From Pseudomonas benzenivorans (GTDB taxonomy: Bacteria > Pseudomonadota > Gammaproteobacteria > Pseudomonadales > Pseudomonadaceae), in assembly GCF_900100495.1 (NCBI RefSeq), contig NZ_FNCT01000019.1, positions 33,477 through 97,476 of the forward strand: a DNA stretch of 64,000 bases, written 5' to 3'. A program made the position numbers and the translations under genes. Under the pieces are notes generated by a model that made no database searches, was not told the origin of the DNA, and saw nothing but the letters and a program-made list of their open reading frames with translations. Positions 1 through 10,182 of the stretch are shown here, piece by piece. Position 1 is the stretch's first letter, and every line of letters starts with the position of its first letter.

Positions 1-826
1 CGGCCATATTGGCCAGGCTGCCGGCATCCTCGCCGAAGATCAGCGTGTACACCCGCAGGATCGAATACAGGCCGATCTTGGTCATGATGGCGAACAGCGC
101 GGCCACCGGCGCCGAGGCCGAGGCATAGGCCTTGGGCAGCCAGAAATACAGCGGCAGGAACGCCGCCTTCAGGCCGAACACCACCAGCAACAACAGGCCG
201 GCGGCGCCCAGCAGCGGTGCCTGGTCGGCATCGGCTGCCGCCACCCGCAGCGCCAGGTCGGCCATGTTCAGGGTGCCGGTGATGCCGTACAGCACGCCGA
301 CTGCCAGCAGGAAGAATGCCGAGCCGACCAGGTTGAGCACCACATAGTGCAGCCCGGCGCGCACCCGCGCGGGTCCGCCGCCATGCAGCAGCAGCGAGTA
401 GGAGGCGATCAGCAGGATCTCGAAGAACACGAACAGGTTGAACAGGTCGCCGGTGAGAAAGGCGCCGTTGATGCCCATCAACTGGAACTGGAACAGCGCG
501 TGGAAGCTGCGCCCGCGCTGGTCATCGCCGCGCACCGCGTAGAGCAGGGCGAAGAACGCCAGCACCGCGGTGACCACCAGCATCAGTGCGCTCAGGCGAT
601 CGAGCAGCAGGATGATGCCGAACGGCGGCTGCCAGTCGCCCAGCGCGTAGACCTGCAGCACGCCCTGGTCGGCCTGCGCCATCAGCCAGAAGCTCAGCGG
701 CAGCAGCAGCGCCGTCGCCGCCAGCGACACGGCGCGCGTGGCCCGCAGGCTCAGCCGGGCAGCGCAGAGCAACAGGCAGCCGGCGAACATCGGCAGCAGC
801 ACCGGCAGGATCAACCCATGATTCAT
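1..826 (-). CDS. mrpD: Na+/H+ antiporter subunit D (MrpD/MnhD/ShaD), partial
   Basis: The gene starts at an ATG at 826 and runs off the left edge, so only about 275 N-terminal residues are present. The translation is a polytopic membrane protein of the NuoN/MrpD proton-antiporter family. It shows FEILLIASYSLLLHG, with the conserved membrane Glu, and LKAAFLPLYFWLPKAYASAS, with the Lys and the loop characteristic of the family. MrpD is one of the two antiporter-like subunits of the multi-subunit Mrp complex, which exchanges cytoplasmic Na+ (or K+) for protons in the inner membrane. Its start overlaps the mrpC stop by 4 nt (ATGA), so the genes are translationally coupled. The remaining subunits E, F and G would be expected just beyond the edge. 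Confidence 0.93.
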   Translation of the reverse strand, partial: MNHGLILPVLLPMFAGCLLLCAARLSLRATRAVSLAATALLLPLSFWLMAQADQGVLQVYALGDWQPPFGIILLLDRLSALMLVVTAVLAFFALLYAVRGDDQRGRSFHALFQFQLMGINGAFLTGDLFNLFVFFEILLIASYSLLLHGGGPARVRAGLHYVVLNLVGSAFFLLAVGVLYGITGTLNMADLALRVAAADADQAPLLGAAGLLLLVVFGLKAAFLPLYFWLPKAYASASAPVAALFAIMTKIGLYSILRVYTLIFGEDAGSLANMA

Positions 827-1152
827 CGCGCGGACTCCCGGCCATCGACGTGGTCGGTGTGCATCTCGCCGACGCTGCGCAGCGCCAACACCACCACGAA
901 GGCGGTCATGGCGAAACCGATGACGATGGCGGTGAGCACCAGCGCCTGCGGCAGCGGGTCAGCGTAGCCGTCGCTCTGGCCGATCACCGTGGCCACGCCG
1001 GTTTGCAGGCGGCCCATGGCGAACAGGAACAGGTTGACCGCGTAGGAGATCAGCGTCAGGCCCATCACCACCGGGAAGGTGCGCCCGCGCAGCAGCAGGT
1101 AAACGCCACTGCCGCTGAGAATGCCGAGGGCCACGGCAAACAATGCTTCCAT
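823..1152 (-). CDS. mrpC: Na+/H+ antiporter subunit C (MrpC/MnhC/ShaC)
   Basis: This 109-residue protein has three predicted membrane helices and belongs to the MrpC/NuoK family. It shows the usual GVYLLLRGRTFPVVMGL opening and a short charged C-terminus (residues ~90-109). MrpC is an essential small subunit of the Mrp cation/proton antiporter. It lies between mrpA (1-nt gap upstream) and mrpD (4-nt overlap downstream), in the standard A-C-D order of Pseudomonas, where B is fused to A. The length matches the family. Confidence 0.94.
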   Translation of the reverse strand: MEALFAVALGILSGSGVYLLLRGRTFPVVMGLTLISYAVNLFLFAMGRLQTGVATVIGQSDGYADPLPQALVLTAIVIGFAMTAFVVVLALRSVGEMHTDHVDGRESAR

Positions 1153-1153
1153 C

Positions 1154-3946
<2,793 letters not shown>

Positions 3947-4333
3947 ATAACACAACCTCTTCTGCAAGCCCGCCGACTGCATCGTGGCCAACGGTAAGCG
4001 TCCAAACTGCATGCCAGGCGTAAAACGGCGATTTACCCTCTACCCCGGCCAGCGCACCTTCTTATAGAACCGGTCCATGCCTGCTGCATGGGCCCGAGAG
4101 GCCAATGCGCACCCGGGCACGCACGGCCCTCGAGCGCTGCAACGAGGCTCGACTGCACCGCCAGAGACCCGCTAAGTCTTTGGCGGCGCAGCAATATTTG
4201 CCGATTATCCATACCTATCGGGACAACGTCATGAATAGAAGTATTACTAAAAGCTCTAGATCGGCGTGTCCATGACTCTAGCTGGCGGCCGGCCACAGCG
4301 CCTGAACGCCCCGCGGCACCGAATGACGCGCAC
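3947..4333. other. Non-coding region upstream of the mrp operon
   Basis: About 390 nt with no credible gene. It should hold the promoter of the left-strand mrp operon. An AT-richer stretch at about 4190-4260 is the likeliest promoter location, but no clear -35/-10 pair or operator was recognised. Confidence 0.4.
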
Positions 4334-4365
4334 AAAAAAGCCGGATCGGCTGTCGCCGATCCGGC
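4334..4365 (-). terminator. Rho-independent terminator of the glycine-zipper lipoprotein gene
   Basis: A perfect 11-bp stem (GCCGGATCGGC / GCCGATCCGGC) with a TGTC loop is flanked by six A on the plus strand. These read as a U-run after the hairpin on the minus strand. It lies 10 nt past the end of the left-strand lipoprotein gene. Confidence 0.9.
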
Positions 4366-4375
4366 TGCTGATTGG

Positions 4376-4840
4376 TCAGTGACTGACGCGGCTGGTGCCG
4401 TTGACCGTCATGATCCGCACCCGCTCGCCTACCCGGAAGATCTGATTCTCTTCGACTTCCTGCACATAGGCGCGCATCGTGCCGTCGTCCTCGCGCACGG
4501 TGATTTCCACGCCCTGGGTACGGGTGAGCCCCTCTTCGGCCGCGGCGCCAAGCAAGCCACCCGCCACCGCGCCGATCACCGCTGCCACGGCGCTCCCGCG
4601 CCCGTCGCCGACACCGCTGCCGGCGACACCGCCGACTACTGCGCCGGCACCGGCGCCGATCGGGGTCTTGGTGCCCTCGATCTTCACCGGGCGCAACGAC
4701 TCGATGGTGCCCATGCGCACGGTCTGCACGCTACGCGCCTCGTCGCGCGTGTAGCTATCACCGGTCAGACTGGACGTACAACCACCGAGCATCAATGCCA
4801 ATGCCGCAAAACCGGCAACCACAGCAACAGGCTTACGCAT
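4376..4840 (-). CDS. Glycine-zipper outer-membrane lipoprotein, SlyB/PcP-like
   Basis: This 154-residue lipoprotein has a signal peptide ending in a lipobox (LMLGGC, Cys21). A glycine-zipper segment at about residues 62-104 (GAGAGAVVGGVAGSGVG...GAVAGGLLGAAAEEG) is typical of SlyB/PcP lipoproteins, and a small C-terminal domain follows. Such proteins sit in the outer membrane and support envelope integrity, often in the Mg2+/PhoP stress response. A strong AGGAGG lies 8 nt before the ATG. In P. aeruginosa a homologue also flanks the sha/mrp operon. The family is clear; the exact function is unknown. Confidence 0.9.
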   Translation of the reverse strand: MRKPVAVVAGFAALALMLGGCTSSLTGDSYTRDEARSVQTVRMGTIESLRPVKIEGTKTPIGAGAGAVVGGVAGSGVGDGRGSAVAAVIGAVAGGLLGAAAEEGLTRTQGVEITVREDDGTMRAYVQEVEENQIFRVGERVRIMTVNGTSRVSH

Positions 4841-4989
4841 GAGAGCAACCTCCTTTTACTAATACTATGCATTAGAGCGCGCAAAGCGGGCGGCTGTCAT
4901 CCTGCCGCTGGAAAAACCTTGTGCGGCAAGCTGCCCGCTTCAGCCGGCAACGGCTATCGGTTAGGCTGCGCCACAGGAGGATATGCCCC

Positions 4990-5226
4990 TTGGACTATTT
5001 CATCATCGCCAGCCTGACCCTCGCCGGTCTGTACTTCCACTGGTGGCTGTACCTGCGCATCAAACGCTGGGCCGACCGCGACCTGGCGCTGTCGATGGCC
5101 AGGGCGGACGCCGGGAAGAAGGACTACATGCTCAGGCGCCTCGCCGAAGCCCAGGCCGCCAAGGTCAAACGCCGCGACCTGCACGCCTGGCTGGAGCGCG
5201 CGGCGGCGGACTACCGCGCGCCCTGA
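4990..5226 (+). CDS. Small conserved membrane protein, TTG start
   Basis: The predicted 78-residue protein begins LDYFIIASLTLAGLYFHWWL (one N-terminal membrane helix), followed by a basic, helical cytoplasmic tail rich in Arg, Lys and Ala. I start it at the TTG at 4990 because AGGAGG at 4974-4979 is ideally spaced for it and the helix begins right there. The ATG at 4983 is in another frame. It resembles a small hypothetical protein located next to pdxH in P. aeruginosa. Its function is unknown. Its 3' end overlaps the end of the glycerate kinase remnant on the other strand by 16 nt. Confidence 0.75.
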   Translation: MDYFIIASLTLAGLYFHWWLYLRIKRWADRDLALSMARADAGKKDYMLRRLAEAQAAKVKRRDLHAWLERAAADYRAP

Positions 5227-5509
5227 GCCATCTGCCAGACCCGCGCCAGAGCAGCTGCGCGCGCCTGCAATTCCAGCGCGGCGCCGGCACGGGCCTGCTC
5301 CAGGCTGAGCGGCTGAACGCCGCGCCGATCCCCTCGGCATACAGCCGTCGATAATCCTCCGCCAGGCTGCCGGCCAGGGCGATCGCCGGCACAGCGGCTG
5401 CCAGCGCCAGGCGCGCCACGCCGACCGGGGTCTTGCCGTGCAGGCTCTGCGCAGCCAAATGCTCCTCGCCGCTGATCACCCGATCGGCGCCGCGCAGCGC
5501 CTCGTGCTA
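5211..5509 (-). pseudogene. Glycerate kinase remnant: C-terminal fragment with a frameshift
   Basis: Read on the minus strand from 5509, the sequence gives ALRGADRVISGEEHLAAQSL, then HGKTPVGVARLALAAAVPAI and ALAGSLAEDYRRLYAEGIGA. This matches the C-terminal substrate/ATP region of GarK-type glycerate kinases (GADLVITGEGRID-Q--HGK-P-GVA). Near 5315 the frame shifts, and the family pattern resumes in another frame as VQPLSLEQARAGAALELQAR up to a TAG at 5211. An in-frame stop sits immediately upstream of the fragment, so the N-terminal ~250 residues are missing. P. aeruginosa has an intact glycerate kinase in this neighbourhood, which suggests local decay. Confidence 0.8.
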
Positions 5510-5681
5510 AAGCGGATTACCGCAGCACTGTAGCCAGTGAGCCCGGCGTTTGCCGAGATGACGGGCGGTTGCAGGCGAGCGCGGGACGCAGCGCCCATAA
5601 GGGACGGCGAGGTCGAGCGGGACGTGGAAGGCGGGCCGGCCACGGAGCGAAGGCTGTTCGCCCGGGGCGTCTCGCCGCGCG

Positions 5682-6329
5682 TCAGGGCGCCAGCCGCTCG
5701 CGGCTCCAGACGCCGCCCTGCAGGCGGTAGTTGAGGCGGTCGTGCAACCGGCTGGCGCGCCCCTGCCAGAACTCGATGCGCTCGGCCAGCAGGCGGTAAC
5801 CGCCCCAATGCGGCGGGCAGTGCGGCGCCCGATCGAGGAAGCGCTGCTCGACTTGCGCCAGCAAGCCTTCCAACTCGGCGCGGTCCTTGATCACCTGGCT
5901 CTGGGGTGAAGCCCAGGCGCCCAGGCGGCTGCCCAGCGGGCGCACCTGGAAATAGGCATCGGACTCGGCCGCGGTGACCCGCTCGATCCGGCCTTCGATG
6001 CGCACCTGACGCTCCAGGCTCGGCCAGAAGAATGTCATCGCCGCATAGGGTCTGTCCGCCAGTTCCTGGCCCTTGGCACTGTCGTAGTTGCTGAAGAAGG
6101 TGAAGCCACGTGCGTCCAGCCCCTTGAGCAGCAGCACCCGGCAATGCGGGCGGCCCGCGGCGTCGACGGTGGCCAGGGTCATGACATTGGGTTCGACCGG
6201 AGGCTGTTCGGTCTTCACCGCATCGGCGAACCACTGCTCGAACAGGGGAAACGGCACGAGCGGCGCATGCGCCTCGTTCAAACCGTCACGGGTGTAGTCG
6301 CGGCGCATATCGGCCAGGGTCTGGGTCAT
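5682..6329 (-). CDS. pdxH: Pyridoxamine 5'-phosphate oxidase
   Basis: This 215-residue protein is full length. PdxH is the FMN enzyme that oxidises pyridoxine/pyridoxamine 5'-phosphate to pyridoxal 5'-phosphate in vitamin B6 synthesis and salvage. Family features are present: MTLATVDAAGRPHCRVLLLK (FMN-binding strand), FTFFSNYDSAKGQEL, FFWPSLERQVRIEG and the C-terminal PHWGGYRLLAERIEFWQG. AGAGGG lies 7 nt before the ATG. It stands with an OmpA-type lipoprotein gene upstream on the same strand (47-nt gap), as in P. aeruginosa. Confidence 0.97.
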   Translation of the reverse strand: MTQTLADMRRDYTRDGLNEAHAPLVPFPLFEQWFADAVKTEQPPVEPNVMTLATVDAAGRPHCRVLLLKGLDARGFTFFSNYDSAKGQELADRPYAAMTFFWPSLERQVRIEGRIERVTAAESDAYFQVRPLGSRLGAWASPQSQVIKDRAELEGLLAQVEQRFLDRAPHCPPHWGGYRLLAERIEFWQGRASRLHDRLNYRLQGGVWSRERLAP

Positions 6330-6376
6330 GGCAAATCCCTCTAGAACGAAGACCGCCTAGCTTAACCGGGCCTCCC

Positions 6377-7015
6377 TTACTTGGCTTGATCTGAGGCAAC
6401 TATCTGCTTGGCCACCACCTGCTCGGCCGGCGCCGGCTGGCTGTACTTGGCGAGCAGTGCGCGCATGGTCTGCTGCGGGGTCAGGACGATTTCCACACGA
6501 CGGTTGAGGGCGCGGCCCTTCACGCTGTCGTTGGCCGCACGCGGCATGTCCGAGCCCATGCCCTTGACCATCAGGCGGTCCTGCTTCAGGCCGCTGAGAC
6601 GGAAGATCGCGGTGAACGCCCGCGCCCGCTCATGGCTCAGTTCGCGGTTGAGCGCAGCGGCGCCGCTGCTGTCGGCGTGGCCCAGCACCAGCACGGCGAT
6701 GCTCTTGTCGCCCTCCACCAGCTTGGCGACGCGGCTGATCGGCCCGAGCGTCACCGGCAACAGCATGTGCGGACGATCCGGGTTGAAGGTGCCCTGCACT
6801 GGCGCGGTCACCACCAGCACGTTGTCCCGACGTTCCAGCTCGAAATGACTGTCCTTGATCGCCTCCCGCAGGCGCGGCTCGTAATCGTCCAGCCAGGCTT
6901 GAGTGATTACCGGATCCAGCTTGGCGACAGGCTCGGGCTTCTTGCTCTTTTCGGCGCCAGCGCAACCGGCGATCAACAGGCACAGGGCGAGCGCAAGTTT
7001 CTTGTTAGCAAACAT
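6377..7015 (-). CDS. OmpA-family lipoprotein
   Basis: Starting at the ATG of MFANKKLALALCLLIAGC, the protein is 212 residues long with a lipobox (LIAGC) that predicts outer-membrane lipidation. The C-terminal OmpA/Pal peptidoglycan-binding domain is seen in LGHADSSGAAALNRELSHER and MGSDMPRAANDSVKGRALNR-RVEI. The middle part is not recognisable. It probably tethers the outer membrane to peptidoglycan. An upstream in-frame start (7054) is rejected because it would put 13 residues before the signal peptide. The gene precedes pdxH in the same orientation. Confidence 0.88.
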   Translation of the reverse strand: MFANKKLALALCLLIAGCAGAEKSKKPEPVAKLDPVITQAWLDDYEPRLREAIKDSHFELERRDNVLVVTAPVQGTFNPDRPHMLLPVTLGPISRVAKLVEGDKSIAVLVLGHADSSGAAALNRELSHERARAFTAIFRLSGLKQDRLMVKGMGSDMPRAANDSVKGRALNRRVEIVLTPQQTMRALLAKYSQPAPAEQVVAKQIVASDQAK

Positions 7016-7242
7016 CGGATATCCATACACGAGACAGTCGGAAGAAACGGCCAAAGGCCAGCACTAATGGCTGGAACATAGCCTGGTTGCGCTGGGAGTT
7101 TAGCCGAGCCGCTGCTAAACAATCAGCCAACACGCGCGCAAGTTCATGCCCAAGCGGCTCGATTAAGACGAACGGTCCAGGAGCCAACGACTGCAGCGTG
7201 TTCCTGGCTGGCGCGGCCGGCACCTGCCGCAGCCCCCGTGCA

Positions 7243-9942
7243 TCACCGGCGGCCAGCCACCCGCCGCGCGATGACCCGACGCCGCCAGGCCTTGCGCAGT
7301 TCCTCCACGAGCAACAGGGCCGCGGCGAACGGCACCACCCACAGCCAATCCGCAGGCGACACCGGCGCGGTGCCAAAGAAGGCGTTGCCCAGCGGCGTAT
7401 AGGCGATCAGCCCGATGGAGCCGAACTCCACCAGCACGCCCAGCAGGATCAGCGGGTTGCCGAACAGCCCGGTGTCGCGCAGCGAGCGGGTCGGACTGCG
7501 GCAGATGAATACATTGACCACTTGCAGCAGCACTATGCAGCCCAGGCTGGCGGTGGTGGCGTACAGATAGAGCGGGTTGGCGGCATCCAGCACCTGGCCG
7601 TAGCGCCAGCCGCCCTGGTGCAGGAGCAGCAGGAAGATGCTCATCAGCGCCAGCGCTTCCAGCAGGCCGAGCACCAAGTAGGCGCGCACCGCCACCCGCC
7701 AGTCCAGCAGCCGTTGCTGCGGCGGCCGCGGCGGGCGGCGCATCAGCCCGGGCTCGGGGCGCTCCACGCCCAGGCCGAGGGCGGTCAGCGAATCGCTGCC
7801 CATGTCCACGGCGAGCATCTGGATGGGGGTCAGGGCCAAGGGGATGCGGAACAGCGCGAAGGCCAGGTAGGGCACCAGTTCGGGGACGTTGTGGGCGAGG
7901 ATGTAGGTGAGGAACTTGCGGATGTTGTCGAACACCGCGCGGCCCTCCTCGATGCCGCTGACGATGCTGGCGAAGTTGTCGTCCAGCAGCACCAGATCGG
8001 CGGTTTCCTTCGCCACATCCGTGCCGCTGAGCCCCATGGCGATGCCGATGTGGGCACTCTTCAGGGCCGGGGCGTCGTTCACCCCGTCGCCGGTCACCGC
8101 GACGATCTGCCCCTTGCGCTTGAGCGCCTCGACGATGCGCATCTTCTGCTCGGCGCTGACCCGGGCGAACTGGATTTCCGGCTCGTCCAGGGCCAGTTGC
8201 AGTTGGGTGTCGGACAGCCGGCGCAGCTCCTCGCCGCTGATCACCCGCGCCCGCGGCGAACGCACCAGACCTATCTCGCGGGCGATGGCCAGGGCGGTAC
8301 GCGGATGGTCGCCGGTGACCATGATCACCTTGATCCCGGCCTGCCGGCAGGTCTCGATGGCCGCCGGCACCTCCGGCCGCGGCGGATCCTCCAGGCCCAG
8401 CAGCCCGGCGAAGACCAGCTCCCGCTCCGCCTCGGCGGCCTGCTCGCCGGCGGCGAGCGGCCGGTAAGCCAGGGCCAGCACCCGCAGCCCCGATGCAGCC
8501 ATCGCCTCCTGGGCCCGGCGCACCGCGCTGCGCCGGGATGCCGAGAACGGCGCCTCGCCGGCCTCGCTCTGGCACCGCGTGCACAGCCGCAGCAGCGTCT
8601 CGGGCGCCCCCTTGCAATACAGGACCGGGCCGTCCGCCGTGGCATAGACGGTAGTCTGGCGCATGCGCGCGGTATCGAAGGGCAGCTCGTCGATCCGCGC
8701 CCAGGCCGGCGGCTCGCCCAGGGCGGCCCGGGACAGATCGAGCAGGGCGACCTCCATGGGGTCGCCGAGCCAGGCCCGGGCGCCGCCCTCGCGGGTCTCG
8801 GTGAGGTCATGGCACAGGCCGGCGATGAGGAACAGCGTGCGGCAGTCGCGGCCGCGGCCCACCGCCTCTTCGGCAGCAACAGGATGGCCGCCGGCCCCCG
8901 CCAGCACGGACCTGACCCGCATGCGGTTCTGCGTGAGGGTGCCGGTCTTGTCGGTGCAGATCACCGTGGCCGAGCCGAGCGCCTCGACCGCCGGCAGGTG
9001 GCGGATCAGCACGTTGCGCCTGGCCATGCGCTGGGTGGCCAGGACCAGCGCCAGCGTCAGGGTCGGCAGCAGGCCTTCGGGCACCATGGCGACGATGATG
9101 CCGATGGCGAAGATGAAGTCCTGGCGGAGGGGGAAGCCGATCAGCCAACCGACGACGAAGAAGCTCAGGCCGATGCTCAAGCCGAGGATGACGATCAGCC
9201 GGCTGAGATGGGCGATCTCCCGGCGCAGCGGCGAAACCACCTCGCCGCGGGTCTGGGTCAACTGGGCGATGCGGTCGAACTCGGTATGCGAACCGGTGGC
9301 GAACACCACTGCCCGGCCGCGCCCGGCAGCCAGCGCGGTGCCGGCCAGCAGCACGTTGCGCCCACGGCTCAGCGCCTGCTCCTGCGAAGGCCTTGCATCG
9401 CGTAGCTGCGGCACCGACTCGCCGGTGACGCTGGCGTTGTTGACCCGCACGCCATAGGCCTCGATGAGCAGGCAATCGGCCGGAACGCTGTCGCCCTGTT
9501 CGAGCAGGATCACGTCCCCCGGCACCAGCCGGTCGGTGTCCAGTTCCATGCCCTGCCCGTCGCGCAGCACCCGCACCCGGTGCGGCAGTAGCCGCCGCAA
9601 TGCGGCCAGGGCCCGCTCCACCCGGAACTCCTGCCAGAACGAGAACAGCCCGCTGATGACGATGACCACGACGATGAAGTAGCCCAGCCGCGCCATGCCC
9701 TCCCCCGGCGTGGCCCGCTCGAGCAGGAAGGCCAGGCCGGCGGCGAGCCACAGCACCACGGCGAAGAAATGGCTGAACTCCTTGAGCAATCTCAGCAGCA
9801 GGGGCCTGCGGCGCGCCTCGCGCAGGCGGTTGGGGCCGTACTCCAGGAGGCGCCGCTGCGCCTCCGCCGCGCCCAGCCCGGCGGGGCCGGTGCGCAGGCT
9901 GAGCAAGACCTGGGCGAGCGGCTGCTGGTGAAGCTCGATCAT
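7243..9942 (-). CDS. P2-type cation-transporting ATPase (Na+/K+- or Ca2+-ATPase-like)
   Basis: This 899-residue P-type ATPase has an N-terminal cation-ATPase domain, the actuator motif ASVTGES, the phosphorylation motif CTDKTGTLTQ (Asp331), a hinge TGDGVNDAPALKSAHIG and a six-helix C-terminal domain. The M4 segment reads MVPEGLLPTLTLAL; PEGL is typical of Na+/K+- and Ca2+-type (P2) pumps rather than heavy-metal (CPx) pumps. It should export or exchange a monovalent or divalent cation at ATP cost, but the ion cannot be told from sequence. GGGAGG precedes the ATG. It is divergent from the Mg2+-type ATPase with a 240-nt shared intergenic region. Both sit between genes that are close together in P. 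aeruginosa, suggesting insertion. Confidence 0.9.
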   Translation of the reverse strand: MIELHQQPLAQVLLSLRTGPAGLGAAEAQRRLLEYGPNRLREARRRPLLLRLLKEFSHFFAVVLWLAAGLAFLLERATPGEGMARLGYFIVVVIVISGLFSFWQEFRVERALAALRRLLPHRVRVLRDGQGMELDTDRLVPGDVILLEQGDSVPADCLLIEAYGVRVNNASVTGESVPQLRDARPSQEQALSRGRNVLLAGTALAAGRGRAVVFATGSHTEFDRIAQLTQTRGEVVSPLRREIAHLSRLIVILGLSIGLSFFVVGWLIGFPLRQDFIFAIGIIVAMVPEGLLPTLTLALVLATQRMARRNVLIRHLPAVEALGSATVICTDKTGTLTQNRMRVRSVLAGAGGHPVAAEEAVGRGRDCRTLFLIAGLCHDLTETREGGARAWLGDPMEVALLDLSRAALGEPPAWARIDELPFDTARMRQTTVYATADGPVLYCKGAPETLLRLCTRCQSEAGEAPFSASRRSAVRRAQEAMAASGLRVLALAYRPLAAGEQAAEAERELVFAGLLGLEDPPRPEVPAAIETCRQAGIKVIMVTGDHPRTALAIAREIGLVRSPRARVISGEELRRLSDTQLQLALDEPEIQFARVSAEQKMRIVEALKRKGQIVAVTGDGVNDAPALKSAHIGIAMGLSGTDVAKETADLVLLDDNFASIVSGIEEGRAVFDNIRKFLTYILAHNVPELVPYLAFALFRIPLALTPIQMLAVDMGSDSLTALGLGVERPEPGLMRRPPRPPQQRLLDWRVAVRAYLVLGLLEALALMSIFLLLLHQGGWRYGQVLDAANPLYLYATTASLGCIVLLQVVNVFICRSPTRSLRDTGLFGNPLILLGVLVEFGSIGLIAYTPLGNAFFGTAPVSPADWLWVVPFAAALLLVEELRKAWRRRVIARRVAGRR

Positions 9943-10182
9943 TGCGCCTCCCTCGTCCCCGCGCCGCGACCTGCGCTAATCGGCACGCGGTCGCCGGCCA
10001 GCCGACCGCTCGTCCAGGTGGACAAGGCCGAGCCGCGCGCAGAACGCCTTCAGCCTAAGCGGCCACCCGGTGGGAAAGCTTGATGGACATCAACGAGTCG
10101 GGAGTCATTCGGCCGGTTAATGGCCCTGTCGACCTGCCGCAGCCAACGACGGGGAGCGCGCCGTAAGGGGGGAATGCAGCCC

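Noticed and set aside
5510..5681. Possible repeat or coding remnant between the glycerate kinase fragment and pdxH
   Set aside because: Sequence is GC-rich with no match to any neighbour or clear frame; nothing can be supported.
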